Source: Euphorbia lathyris (Eukaryota > Streptophyta > Magnoliopsida > Malpighiales > Euphorbiaceae). From it: a stretch of 64,000 bases of DNA. A program made the translations under genes and the position numbers. Below the pieces are notes generated by a model, which made no database searches, was not told where the DNA came from, and saw only the letters and a program-made list of their open reading frames with translations. Every line of letters begins with the position of its first letter. Within the stretch, counting starts at the first letter, position 1. Location: the NCBI RefSeq assembly GCF_963576675.1, contig NC_088912.1:96997895-97061894 (forward strand), given 5' to 3'. Of the stretch, positions 35,773-45,049 are shown in pieces.

Positions 35773-35916
35773 TTTTTTTTTAAAATTTGCGCAATGCGCT
35801 TACATTAAAGAAGAAAGAAAAATCCCCACCAGACCCGGATGTGATTCGAACCCATGACCTCCCAAGGCATAGGTAAGCTCTCAACCACTAGGCTAAGAGC
35901 TTCATCACAAAAATAA
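35773..35916 (-). mobile_element. tRNA-derived SINE
   Basis: The - strand has a pol III A box (TTAGCCTAGTGGTTGAGAG) and B box (GGGTTCGAATC) and ends in an A-rich tail. It is bounded by a perfect 15-bp duplication, TATTTCTCCTAATAT, at 35758-35772 and 35917-35931. About 144 bp. It is not a functional tRNA: no complete cloverleaf 3' half and no CCA-side stem. Confidence 0.85.
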
Positions 35917-36225
35917 TATTTCTCCTAATATAACTTAAATTAATTTACATTTAGAAAAAAGACTTAAAAATAATTTTAATAATATTTTATTCACCGACAC
36001 AATTTGCATATGTGAATAAAATTGATGTGTTGGTCTATCACCGACCTATATCATCAACGACCACTTTTCTCGGTGACACGTGGCACACTGATGGAATCGA
36101 AATATATGTAGGTAAATGAGTAGGCGATTACCTACGCACGTTTATTGTCGGTAGTCCGTCGGTCTTTTCAACACAAAATCATTTGTCGGTCAAATGCGTC
36201 GGTGATGCTGTTTTTTCTTGTAGTG

Positions 36226-36774
36226 CTATCTTCTTATAGCTCTGGGAGAATGTTTACGGTTCTGCTATTCACAGTCCGCGCACTCATTCCGATATACAAA
36301 GATTGAATGTAATTTTAGGAAATTAATTCAATGGTTGTATACAGCTAGTAACAATAAGAACTTAATGGGTCACACATAAGACTTAGAACCAAAAGAGGAC
36401 ATAATAGTAATTAATGAATGGAATATTAAAAATGTTTTAAATATAACTATAAGGGGCCGGAATTTACATGTGTATTTTATACATGTATTAAGTAATTTAT
36501 TTAGACAGTTAAAATTAGATTATAGTTGAGGTTAAATTAATTATAGGATAAAGAAATTAGGAGGTTTAATGTGATTATATATCTTCTAATTATTATCCTA
36601 TCAATTATATAAAAATTATCTTTTATATTTAGATATAATTATAGATAATATTAATTACAAGAGGCTATATATACCCCTTTAGTGTGAATTTTGGCCAACC
36701 TCTAATAGCCACAAGAGTTGGAATTTTCGGCCACCGCAGTTGAGGAAGAAATTTTCGGCCAACCCCTAATAGTT
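36226..36774. other. Spacer between the CACTA element and CC array 2
   Basis: No gene recognised. The words 'ggccaacctctaatagcc', 'ggccaccgcagttgagg' and 'ggccaacccctaatag' repeat near 36690-36770. Homology to the CC leader starts only at about 36775, so copy I lacks the TATA block. Confidence 0.5.
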
Positions 36775-36822
36775 TGTTCATCTTCATCTTCTCATTTATT
36801 ATCTTACCATTATTATAATATA

Positions 36823-37362
36823 ATGGCGGATTCTTTCCCATTTATTGTGTCTGGATCAGAGTTTTGGAGTTTTCTAGGTAGTATTTTCCCAAGAGTAGAG
36901 ACTAAAGAAAAACTAGATAAGAAGATTCACAACTTAGAGCTTCAAAAAGAAAGAATGAAAGCTATAAAGATAGACTTGGAGCAGGAAGTGGTGGAAAAAA
37001 GAGAGAAAATGAAGCACATTAGTGCCATCAACCAATGGATTGACATGGTGGAGAAAAAGATTGTAGAGGTCGAAAAACTTCTACTAGACCGTGACGAAGA
37101 AATATGGTGATTTTTCTTTTTTGGGATGTTTTCAACATGAGGTTTTGGTAAGAAAGTTGATAAACAACTACATGATGTCAAATATTTGATGGAGATAGGT
37201 GGGTTTGACACATCCGTTAGGACGTATGTTGACAAATCACAGAGGGTAGATTTGCATCCAATTGTCATAGGAGTTGTCAATGGAAATCAGAGTGACACAT
37301 TTTCTTCTCAACTAGCGAAGATGATAAAGAATAAAAAGAAGATGAAGGGCATGAATTCTTAA
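36823..37362 (+). pseudogene. Orphan CNL-type coiled-coil copy I
   Basis: MADSFPFIVSGSEFW start, full CC helix to LLLDRDEEIW, then TGA at 37108-37110. After it the frame continues FFFFGMFST, a second [42 protein letters not shown] and a basic tail ending MKGMNS at 37362. Compared with array 1 it lacks six in-frame codons (GSTYQF) before GKKV, as do all array 2 copies. The leader is cut at 36775. Confidence 0.8.
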
Positions 37363-37402
37363 ATTCATAAATTCATAAATTCATAAATTCTTTTTATAGT
37401 CA

Positions 37403-37939
37403 ATGGCGGATTGTTTCTCGTGTATTGTGTATGGATCAGAGTTTTGGAGTTTTCTAGGTAGTATTTTCCCAAGAGTGGAGACTAAAGAAAAACTAGATAA
37501 GAAGATTCATAGCTTAGATCTTCAAAAAGAAAAAATGAAAGCTATAAAGATAGACTTGGAGCGGGAAGTGGTGGAAAAAAGAGAGAAAATGAAGCACATT
37601 AGTGCCATCAACCAATGGATTGACATGGTGGAAAAAAAGATTGTAGAGGTCGAAAAACTTCTACTAGACCGTGAGGAAGCAATATGGTGGTTTTTCTTTT
37701 TTGGAATGTTTTCAATATGAGGTTTTGGTAAGAAAGTTGATAAACAACTACAGGATGTCAAATATTTGATGGAGATAGGTGGGTTTGACACATCCGTTAA
37801 GACATATGTTGACAAATCATAGAGGGTAGATTTGTAGCCAACAGTCATAGGAGCTGTCAATGGAAACCAGAGTGACCCATCTTCTTTTCAACAAGCGAAG
37901 ATAATAAAGAAAAGAAAGAAGATGAAGGGTAGGAAATAA
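37403..37939 (+). pseudogene. Orphan CNL-type coiled-coil copy J (105-codon open CC)
   Basis: Open from ATG 37403 for 105 codons: MADCFSCIVYGSEFW, the whole charged helix, [20 protein letters not shown], then TGA. The rest ([20 protein letters not shown] and on) has two more stops and ends near 37939. No TATA lies close upstream; it follows copy I through a (TAAATTCA)n link. The same 105-codon form recurs in M and O. Confidence 0.8.
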
Positions 37940-38512
37940 TCACAACAATTTGTTTCTTGACATACATATATCTTGTGATAAAAATTCATGACAAAAGAAT
38001 ACATGCCACTTTAGTTTTTTTTTTTTATGATGCATATGTTAACATCATTAGCAACAATGTTTAATAACAAAATTTATTAGTTTGGCCTATGAACTGAATT
38101 CATAACTTTTTTTTTATATTCGGTCATTTAATTTATTGCAATTTAAATTCCAGTCATTTAAATAACCGTCCGATTGTGATTCCGTAACCTTCCGATTCCG
38201 AAATTTGAACCAAACGCCCCCTAAAAGGAAAATGACAAATGAGAATTTAGGGGGGTGCATAAGCTAGAGGTTAGTCAACGACTAATAGTCGATAAGAATA
38301 AATGTGTATTTGTTTTTATTAGCTCTCCTAGTTTAGATTCTTACCTCTTATATAAATATCTATGATTAATAGATAATATGGTAGAAGATTTATTATTCGA
38401 TTTTCGCTCCTAGTGAGACAGGGAATTGTCTTATTTTCTCTAAATCAATACAAGAATTCTAGTTTGTTCATCTTTATCTTCTCATTTATTATCTTACCAT
38501 TATTATGAAACA
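37940..38512 (+). promoter_or_regulatory. Spacer with core promoter and leader of copy K
   Basis: It contains 'catttaaataaccgtccga' and 'gaaccaaacgccccctaaa', the latter like the end of a small TIR element. Then come 'cctcttatataaatatctat' (TATA) at about 38345-38363 and the family leader to the ATG at 38513. It is repeated almost unchanged at 40228-40797 and, shortened, at 44418-44944. Confidence 0.6.
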
Positions 38513-39052
38513 ATGGTGGATTGTTTCTCGTTTATTGTGTCTGGATTAGAGTTTTGGAGTTTTCTAGGTAGTATTTTCCCAAGAGTGGAGACTAAAGAAA
38601 AACCAGATAAGAAGATTCACAACTTAGAATTTTTAAAAAAAAGAATGAAAGATATAAAGATAGACTTGCAGCGGGAAGTGGTGTAAAAAAGAGAGAAAAT
38701 GGAGCACATTAGTGTCATCAACCAATGGATTGACATGGTGGAAAAAAAGATTGTAGAGGTCGAAAAACTTCTACTAGACCGTGAGGAAGCAATATGGTGG
38801 TTTTTCTTTTTTGGGATGTTTTCAACAGGAGGTTTTGGTAAGAAAGTTGATAAACAACTACATGATGTCAAATATTTGATGGAGATAGCTGGGTTTGACA
38901 CATCCGTTAGGACGTATGTTGACAAATCACAGAGGGTAGATTTGCATCCAATTGTCATAAGAGTTGTCAATGGAAATCAGAGTGACACATCTTCTTCTCA
39001 ACTAGCGAAGATGATAAAGAATAAAAAGAAGATGAAGGGCATGAATTCATAA
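38513..39052 (+). pseudogene. Orphan CNL-type coiled-coil copy K (single stop)
   Basis: Complete from leader to MKGMNS except for one TAA at 38684-38686 (family: GAA/GAG). The part after it is open for 117 codons (38699-39052): [59 protein letters not shown]. With the stop it would give about 57 residues. If the stop were absent the product would be about 179 residues, still with no NB-ARC. Confidence 0.82.
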
Positions 39053-39108
39053 ATTCATAAATTCATAAATTCATAAATTCATAAATTCATAAATTCTTTT
39101 TATAGTCA

Positions 39109-39650
39109 ATGGCGGATTGTTTCTCGTTTATTATGTCTGGATCAGAGTTTTGGAGTTTTCTAGGTAGTATTTTCCCAAGAGTGGAGACTAAAGAAAAACT
39201 AGATAAGAAGATTCACAGCTTAGATCTTCAAAAAGAAAGAATGAAAGCTATAAAGATAGACTTGGAGCGGGAAGTGGTGGAAAAAAGAGAGAAAATGAAG
39301 CACATTAGTGCCATCAACCAATGGATTGACATGGTGGAAAAAAAGTTTGTAGAGGTCGAAAAACTTCTACTAGACCGTGAGTAAGCAATATGGTGGTTTT
39401 TCTTTTTTGGGATGTTTTCAATATGAGGTTTTGGTAAGAAAGTTGATAAACAACTACAGGATGTCAAATATTTGATGGAGATAGGTGGGTTTGACACATC
39501 CGTTAGGACATATATGTTGACAAATCATAGAGGGTAGATTTGCATCCAATTGTCATAGGAGTTGTCAATGGAAATCAGAGTGACACATTTTCTTCTCAAC
39601 TAGCGAAGATGATAAAGAATAAAAAGAAGATGAAGGGCATGAATTCTTAA
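39109..39650 (+). pseudogene. Orphan CNL-type coiled-coil copy L
   Basis: Open for 91 codons (39109-39384) through the CC helix to LLLDRE, then TAA where its sisters have GAA. It shares the FSI-TGA stop with J, M and O downstream. A 2-bp gain ('gacatatatgttgac') breaks the later frame. A (TAAATTCA)n tract precedes it and follows it. Confidence 0.8.
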
Positions 39651-39690
39651 ATTCATAAATTCATAAATTCATAAATTCTTTTTATAGTCA

Positions 39691-40227
39691 ATGGCGGATT
39701 GTTTCTCGTTTATTGTGTCTGGATCAGAGTTTTGGAGTTTTCTAGGTAGTATTTTCCCAAGAGTGGAGACTAAAGAAAAACTAGATAAGAAGATTCACAA
39801 CTTAGATCTTCAAAAAGAAAGAATGAAAGCTATAAAGATAGACTTGGAGCGGGAAGTGGTGGAAAAAAGAGAGAAAATGAAGCACATTAGTGCCATCAAC
39901 CAATGGATTGACATGGTGGAAAAAAAGATTGTAGAGGTCGAAAAACTTCTACTAGACCGTGATGAAGCAATATGGTGGTTTTTCTTTTTTGGGATGTTTT
40001 CAATATGAGGTTTTTGTAAGAAAGTTGATAAACAACTACAGGATGTCAAATATTTGATGGAGATAGGTGGGTTTGACACATCCGTTAGGACGTATGTTGA
40101 CAAATCATAGAGGGTAGATTTGCAGCCAATAGTCATAGGAGCTGTCAATGGAAACCAGATTGACCCATCTTCTTTTCAACAAGCGATGAGAATAAAGAAA
40201 AGAAAGAAGATGAAGGGTAGGAAATAA
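39691..40227 (+). pseudogene. Orphan CNL-type coiled-coil copy M (105-codon open CC)
   Basis: The higher-order sister of J: 105 open codons (39691-40008), then the same TGA after GMFSI. Downstream the two are near-identical, including the TAG after TYVDKS and the ending near 40227. Confidence 0.8.
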
Positions 40228-40797
40228 TCACAACAATTTGTTTCTTGACATACATATATCTTGTGATAAAAATTCATGACAAAAGAATACATGCCACTTT
40301 AGTTTTTTTTTTATGATGCATATGTTAACATCATTAGCAAAAATGTTTAATAACAAAATTTATTAGTTTGGCCTATGAACTGAATTCATAAATTTTTTTT
40401 ATATTCGGTAATTTAATTTATTGCAATTGAAATTCCAGTCATTTAAATAACCGTCCGATTGTGATTCCGTAACCTTCCGATTCCAAAATTTGAACCAAAC
40501 GCCCCCTAAAAGGAAAACGACAAATGAGAATTTAGGGGGGTGCATAAGCTAGAGGTTAGTCAATGACTAATAGTCAATAAGAATAAATGTGTATTTGTTT
40601 TTATTAGCTCTCCTAGTTTAGATTCTTACCTCTTATATAAATATCTATGATTAATAGATAATATGGTAGAAGATTTATTATTCGATTTTCGCTCCTAGTG
40701 AGACAGGGAATTGTCTTATTTTCTCTAAATCAATACAAGAATTCTAGTTTGTTCATCTTTATCTTCTCATTTATTATCTTACCATTATTATGAAACA
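40228..40797 (+). promoter_or_regulatory. Spacer with core promoter and leader of copy N
   Basis: Near-identical repeat of 37940-38512, with TATA ('cttatataaatatc') at about 40633-40646 and the leader up to ATG 40798. Confidence 0.6.
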
Positions 40798-41337
40798 ATG
40801 GCGGATTGTTTCTCGTTTATTGTGTCTGGATTAGAGTTTTGGAGTTTTCTAGGTAGTATTTTCCCAAGAGTGGAGACTAAAGAAAAACCAGATAAGAAGA
40901 TTCACAACTTAGAGTTTTAAAAAGAAAGAATGAAAGATATAAAGATAGACTTGGAGCGGGAAGTGGTGGAAAAAAGAGAGAAAATGAAGCACATTAGTGT
41001 CATCAACCAATGGATTAACATGGTGGAAAAAAATATTGTAAAGGTCGAAAAACTTCTACTAGACCGTGAGGAAGCAATATGGTGGTTTTTCTTTTTTGGG
41101 ATGTTTTCAACAGGAGGTTTTAGTAAGAAAGTTGATAAACAACTACATGATGTCAAATATTTGATGGAGATAGGTGGGTTTGACACATCCGTTAGGACGT
41201 ACGTTGACAAATCACAGAGGGTAGATTTGCATCCAATTGTCATAGGAGTTGTCAATGGAAATCAGAGTGACACATCTTCTTCTCAACTAGCGAAGATGAT
41301 AAAGAATAAAAAGAAGATGAAGGGCATGAATTCTTAA
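40798..41337 (+). pseudogene. Orphan CNL-type coiled-coil copy N (single stop)
   Basis: The higher-order sister of K. One TAA ('gagttttaaaaag', about 40918) interrupts an otherwise complete frame. The part after it is open for 135 codons (40930-41337) from MKDIKIDLEREVVEKREKMK to MKGMNS. K and N carry different single stops, so they were disabled independently after the duplication. Confidence 0.82.
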
Positions 41338-41385
41338 ATTCATAAATTCATAAATTCATAAATTCATAAATTCTTTTTATAGTCA

Positions 41386-41925
41386 ATGGCGGATTGTTTC
41401 TCGTTTATTGTGTCTGGATCAGAGTTTTGGAGTTTTCTAGGTAGTATTTTCCCAAGAGTGGAGACTAAAGAAAAACTAGATAAGAAGATTCACAGCTTAG
41501 ATCTTCAAAAAGAAAGAATGAAAGCTATAAAGATAGACTTGGAGCGGGAAGTGGTGGAAAAAAGAGAGAAAATGAAGCACATTAGTGCCATCAACCAATG
41601 GATTGACATGGTGGAAAAAAAGATTGTAGAGGTCGAAAAACTTCTACTAGACCGTGAGGAAGCAATATGGTGGTTTTTCTTTTTTGGGATGTTTTCAATA
41701 TGAGGTTTTGGTAAGAAAGTTGATAAACAACTACAGGATGTCAAATATTTGATGGAGATAGGTGGGTTTGACACATCCGTTAGGACGTATGTTGACAAAT
41801 CATAGAGGGTAGATTTGCATCCAATTGTCATAGGAGTTGTCAATGGAAATCAGAGTGACACATTTTCTTCTCAACTAGCGAAGATGATAAAGAATAAAAA
41901 GAAGATGAAGGGCATGAATTCTTAA
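41386..41925 (+). pseudogene. Orphan CNL-type coiled-coil copy O (105-codon open CC)
   Basis: Open for 105 codons (41386-41703). It has the TGA after GMFSI shared with J, L and M. The C-terminal half has a TAG after TYVDKS and ends with MKGMNS at 41925. It is the sister of L, but it keeps the Glu where L has a stop. Confidence 0.8.
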
Positions 41926-41957
41926 ATTCATAAATTCATAAATTCTTTTTATAGTCA

Positions 41958-42179
41958 ATGGCGGATTGTTTCTCGTTTATTGTGTCTGGATCAGAGTTTT
42001 GGAGTTTTCTAGGTAGTATTTTCCCAAGAGTGGAGACTAAAGAAAAACTAGATAAGAAGATTCACAACTTAAATATTCAAAAAGAAAAAATGAAAGCTAT
42101 AAAGATAGACTTGGAGCGGGAAGTGGTGGAAAAAGAGAGAAAATGAAGCACATTAGTGCCATAAAAAAATAGATTGACA
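41958..42179 (+). pseudogene. Orphan CNL-type coiled-coil copy P, 5' part, cut by a LINE
   Basis: Open for 62 codons, with a one-base loss in 'gtggaaaaagagag' shifting the frame. It ends at the LINE target duplication AATAGATTGACA (42168-42179). The other half resumes at 44092. Confidence 0.8.
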
Positions 42180-44091
42180 ACAACAACAACAACAACAACA
42201 AAGCCTTAGTCCCGAAATGATTCGGGGTCGGCTAACATGAACCATCATATAAAACCGTGAAAATCAAGTCGTGTCAGCGACACAGATTCGCTCCCTCCAC
42301 TCCGTCCTATCCACTACCATATTTTCCTCAATTCCCAATAAACTCATATCACTCTCGATCCCCCTCCTCCAAGTTTGCTTAGGTCTTCCCCTACCCCTCA
42401 CCACTACATCCCTTTGCCACTCTTCGGTTCTCCTAACCGGCGCATCAAGCGCTCTACGTCTCACATGGCCAAACCACCTTAGTCGGTTTTCTCTCATTTT
42501 ATTCTCAATAGATGTAACCCCTACTTTTGTCCTAATTATTTCATTACGCACCCGGTCCTTTCTCGTGTGACCACACATCCATCTCAACATACGCATCTCC
42601 GCCACCGACATCTTATGGATGTGGCAGTGTTTCACTGCCCAACACTCCGTACCATATAACAATGCTGGTCTAATTGCCGTCCGGTAGAATTTTCCCTTCA
42701 ATCTATTAGGCATGCCGGGATCACAAAGGAAACCCGTAGCACTCTTCCACTTCGACCAACCAGCTTTAATCCTATGGGCAACATCTCCATCTACTTCTCC
42801 ATCCGTTTGGATAATAGATCCTAAATACCGGAAGCAATCCGAGGCCTGAACAACTCTCCCATCTAGGGTGATTGTCCCTGCCTCCCTACTCCTACGGCCG
42901 CTAAACTTACACTCCAAATATTCTGTCTTACTTCGACTCAACTTAAAGCCTCTAGATTCTAGAGTTTGCCTCCATAGTTCCAACTTCATCTCCACTCCTT
43001 CTTTCGTCTCATCAACCAACACAATATCATCTGCAAACAGCATGCACCATGGTATACCATCTTGAAGTGAACTTGTTAGTTCATCCATAACGATGGCAAA
43101 AAGAAATGGGCTTAGTGCGGAACCTTGATGCACTCCAATCGTAATAGGAAACTCTTCAGTTTTCCCAACACTAGTACGTACACTCGTGCATACTCCCTCA
43201 TACATGTCCTTTATGATGTCAATATATTTCCGCGAAATGCCTTTCCTTATCAAGGCCCACCAAAGTACTTCCCTTGGTACCTTATCATATGCTTTCTCCA
43301 AGTCAATGAAAACCATATGCAAGTCTTTCTTCTTATTTCGATAGTGCTCCATTAATTGTCTCATTAGATGGATGGCTTCCATAGTTGATCTTCCCGGCAT
43401 AAAGCCAAACTGGTTTTCCGAGATCTTCACCGTCCTCCTTAGCCTTTGTTCAATCACTCGCTCCCAAAGTTTCATAGTGTGACTCATTAATTTGATTCCC
43501 CGATAGTTGGCACAATCTTGGACATCGCCTTTGTTCTTATACAAAGGGATTAAGGTACTTTTCCTCCATTCTGATGACATCTTATTGTTTCTCCAAATTT
43601 TGTTGAAGAACGTCGTCAACCATTCGATTCCTCTTTCTCCCAAACATCTCCAAATCTCAATAGGGATGCCATCAGGTCCTACTGCTTTCTTCAACTTCAT
43701 CTTACTTAATGCCATTTTGACTTCACCCTTTTGAATTCTCCGCAGGCATTCATGATTTATCATATCGTGATGGATACTTATATCTCCAACATCTTGTTGG
43801 CGATCTCCATTAAATAAGTCATCAAAATAGGACCTCCATCGTTCCTTGATATCCTTATCTCCAACTAGGACTTTCTGGTCCACATCCTTCACACATTTAA
43901 CTTTTCCGAGATCTCGCGTCTTCCTATCTCTCATCCGAGCAATTCTATATATGTCTCTTTCCCCTTCTTTCGTATCCAATCTTGTATACAGATCCCGATT
44001 CACCTTTGCTCTAGCATCTCGTATGACCTTCTTTACTTCCCTTTTAGCCTCTTTGTATTTTTCGTAGTTCTCGTCACTCCTACATTTCCCC
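42180..44091 (-). mobile_element. RTE-type LINE, 5'-truncated, recent insertion
   Basis: Bounded by a perfect 12-bp duplication, AATAGATTGACA, at 42168-42179 and 44092-44103. On the - strand the 3' end is a (TTG)n tail after 'ctaaggctttgttgttg', with a very short 3' UTR; both features are typical of the plant RTE clade (established for that clade; assignment here is inference). The endonuclease domain is missing, so this copy was truncated on insertion. Confidence 0.9.
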
Positions 44092-44240
44092 AATAGATTG
44101 ACATGGTGAAAAAAAGATTGTAGAGGTCGAAAAGCTTCGACTAGACCGTGAGGAAGAAATATGGTGGTTTTTCTTTTTTGGGATGTTTTCAACAGGAGGT
44201 TTTGATAAGAAAGTTGATAAAAAAAACTACAGTTTGTCAA
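42264..44240 (-). CDS. LINE reverse transcriptase, open frame without endonuclease
   Basis: 658 codons without a stop. The first 49 or so, from ATG 44240, are antisense CC copy P. True LINE sequence begins at about residue 50 ([19 protein letters not shown]). RT blocks in order: [76 protein letters not shown], then FADDIVLV with the catalytic Asp pair. The C-terminal part has [40 protein letters not shown] and [10 protein letters not shown]. Normal elements carry an AP-type endonuclease upstream. The frame probably makes no protein here, because the element's own promoter and 5' end are gone. Confidence 0.85.
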   Translation of the reverse strand: MTNCSFFYQLSYQNLLLKTSQKRKTTIFLPHGLVEAFRPLQSFFHHVNLLGKCRSDENYEKYKEAKREVKKVIRDARAKVNRDLYTRLDTKEGERDIYRIARMRDRKTRDLGKVKCVKDVDQKVLVGDKDIKERWRSYFDDLFNGDRQQDVGDISIHHDMINHECLRRIQKGEVKMALSKMKLKKAVGPDGIPIEIWRCLGERGIEWLTTFFNKIWRNNKMSSEWRKSTLIPLYKNKGDVQDCANYRGIKLMSHTMKLWERVIEQRLRRTVKISENQFGFMPGRSTMEAIHLMRQLMEHYRNKKKDLHMVFIDLEKAYDKVPREVLWWALIRKGISRKYIDIIKDMYEGVCTSVRTSVGKTEEFPITIGVHQGSALSPFLFAIVMDELTSSLQDGIPWCMLFADDIVLVDETKEGVEMKLELWRQTLESRGFKLSRSKTEYLECKFSGRRSREAGTITLDGRVVQASDCFRYLGSIIQTDGEVDGDVAHRIKAGWSKWKSATGFLCDPGMPNRLKGKFYRTAIRPALLYGTECWAVKHCHIHKMSVAEMRMLRWMCGHTRKDRVRNEIIRTKVGVTSIENKMRENRLRWFGHVRRRALDAPVRRTEEWQRDVVVRGRGRPKQTWRRGIESDMSLLGIEENMVVDRTEWRERICVADTT

Positions 44241-44417
44241 ATATTTGATGGAGATAGGTGGGTTTCACACATCCGTTAGGACGTATGTTGACAAATCATA
44301 GAGGATAGATTTGCAGCCAATTGTCATAGAAGCTGTCAATGGAAACCAGAGTGACCCATCTTCTTCTCAACCAGCGAAGATGTTAAAGAATAAAAAGAAG
44401 AAGAAGGACATGAAATA
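44092..44417 (+). pseudogene. Orphan CNL-type coiled-coil copy P, 3' part
   Basis: Continues copy P after the LINE: 'gacatggtgaaaaaaagatt', 'cttttttgggatgttttcaa', 'gataagaaagttgataaaaa' and on to 'aagaaggacatgaaataatc'. Several frame breaks. Its 3' end is the J/M type, as its place in the period predicts. Confidence 0.8.
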
Positions 44418-44944
44418 ATCACAACAATTTGTTTCTTGACATACATATATCTTGTGATTAAAATTCATGACAAAATAATACATGACACCTTAGTTTTTTT
44501 TATCTTTATGATGCATATGTTAACATCATTAGCAACAATGTTTAATAACAAAATTTATTAGTTTGGCCTATGAACTGAATTCATAATTTATTTTTATATT
44601 CAGTCATTTAATTTATTGCAATTTAAATTCCAGTCATTTAAATAATCGTCCGATTGTGATTCCGCAACCTTCCGATTCCGAAATTTGAACCAAACGTCCC
44701 TTAAAAGGAAAATGACAAATGAGAATTTAGGGGGGGTGATATAAGCTAGAAAGTAGTCAACGGTTTAGATTCTTACCCGTTATTTAAATACTTATGATTA
44801 ATAGATAATATGGTAGAAGATTTATTATTCGATTTTCGCTCCTAGTGAGAGAGTGAATCGTCTTATTTTCTCTAAATCAATACAAGAAATCTAGTTTGTT
44901 TATCTTCATCTTCTCGTTTATTATCTTACCATTATTATAATATA
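44418..44944 (+). promoter_or_regulatory. Spacer and leader before copy Q
   Basis: Third copy of the long spacer. About 50 bp near 44758 ('cttattagctctcctag' region) are missing relative to the other two. A weakened TATA ('ccgttatttaaatactt') is followed by the leader to ATG 44945. Confidence 0.55.
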
Positions 44945-45037
44945 ATGACGGATTGTTTCTCGTTTATTGTGTCTGGATTAGAGTTTTGGAGTTTTCTAGA
45001 TAAGAAGATTCACAACTTAGAGCTTCAAACTAGATAG
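44945..45037 (+). pseudogene. Orphan CNL-type coiled-coil copy Q (30-codon remnant)
   Basis: MTDCFSFIVSGLEFWSFL is fused in frame to DKKIHNLELQTR and a TAG. The missing part lies between two 'ttttctag'/'aactagataag' sites, consistent with deletion between CTAG words. It ends array 2. Confidence 0.75.
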
Positions 45038-45049
45038 AATGAATAAGTT

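Larger units (their letters stand above)
31645..36225. mobile_element. Non-autonomous CACTA (En/Spm-type) element
   Basis: Perfect termini: CACTACAAGAAAAAA at 31645-31659, inverted as TTTTTTCTTGTAGTG at 36211-36225. Subterminal words of the 'CACCGAC'/'GTCGGTG' type are dense in the outer 300 bp at both ends (gtcggtgatcatcattaccg; cgtcggtgatgctg). These would be the transposase-binding repeats. The interior (about 4 kb) has no TNPA/TNPD coding. Expected 3-bp target duplication is not obvious (left aac, right cta). It holds a (TA)n tract and a SINE. Confidence 0.88.
36775..45037 (+). repeat. Higher-order tandem repeat of orphan coiled-coil units (array 2)
   Basis: Unit starts: I 36823, J 37403, K 38513, L 39109, M 39691, N 40798, O 41386, P 41958, Q 44945. 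Spacing J-M is 2288, K-N 2285, L-O 2277 and M-P 2267 bp, so three successive units form one period of about 2.28 kb. J and M end in a long non-coding spacer followed by a TATA/leader block before K and N. K, L, N and O are joined by a (TAAATTCA)n link. I corresponds to the last unit of an earlier period. P and Q begin another one, with a LINE in P. Confidence 0.88.

Noticed and set aside
35820..35910. Possible functional tRNA gene
   Set aside because: A and B box are present, but the rest does not fold as a complete tRNA. It has an A-rich tail and 15-bp flanking duplication, so it is a SINE.
31642..36228. 3-bp target duplication for the CACTA element
   Set aside because: The flanks read aac on the left and cta on the right; no match, so none is claimed.
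37363..37400. CRISPR-like short repeats (TAAATTCA)n
   Set aside because: A head-to-tail 8-bp microsatellite without spacers in a plant nuclear genome.
42271..44067. Several + strand open frames across 42.2-44.1 kb
   Set aside because: Antisense shadows of the LINE reverse transcriptase.
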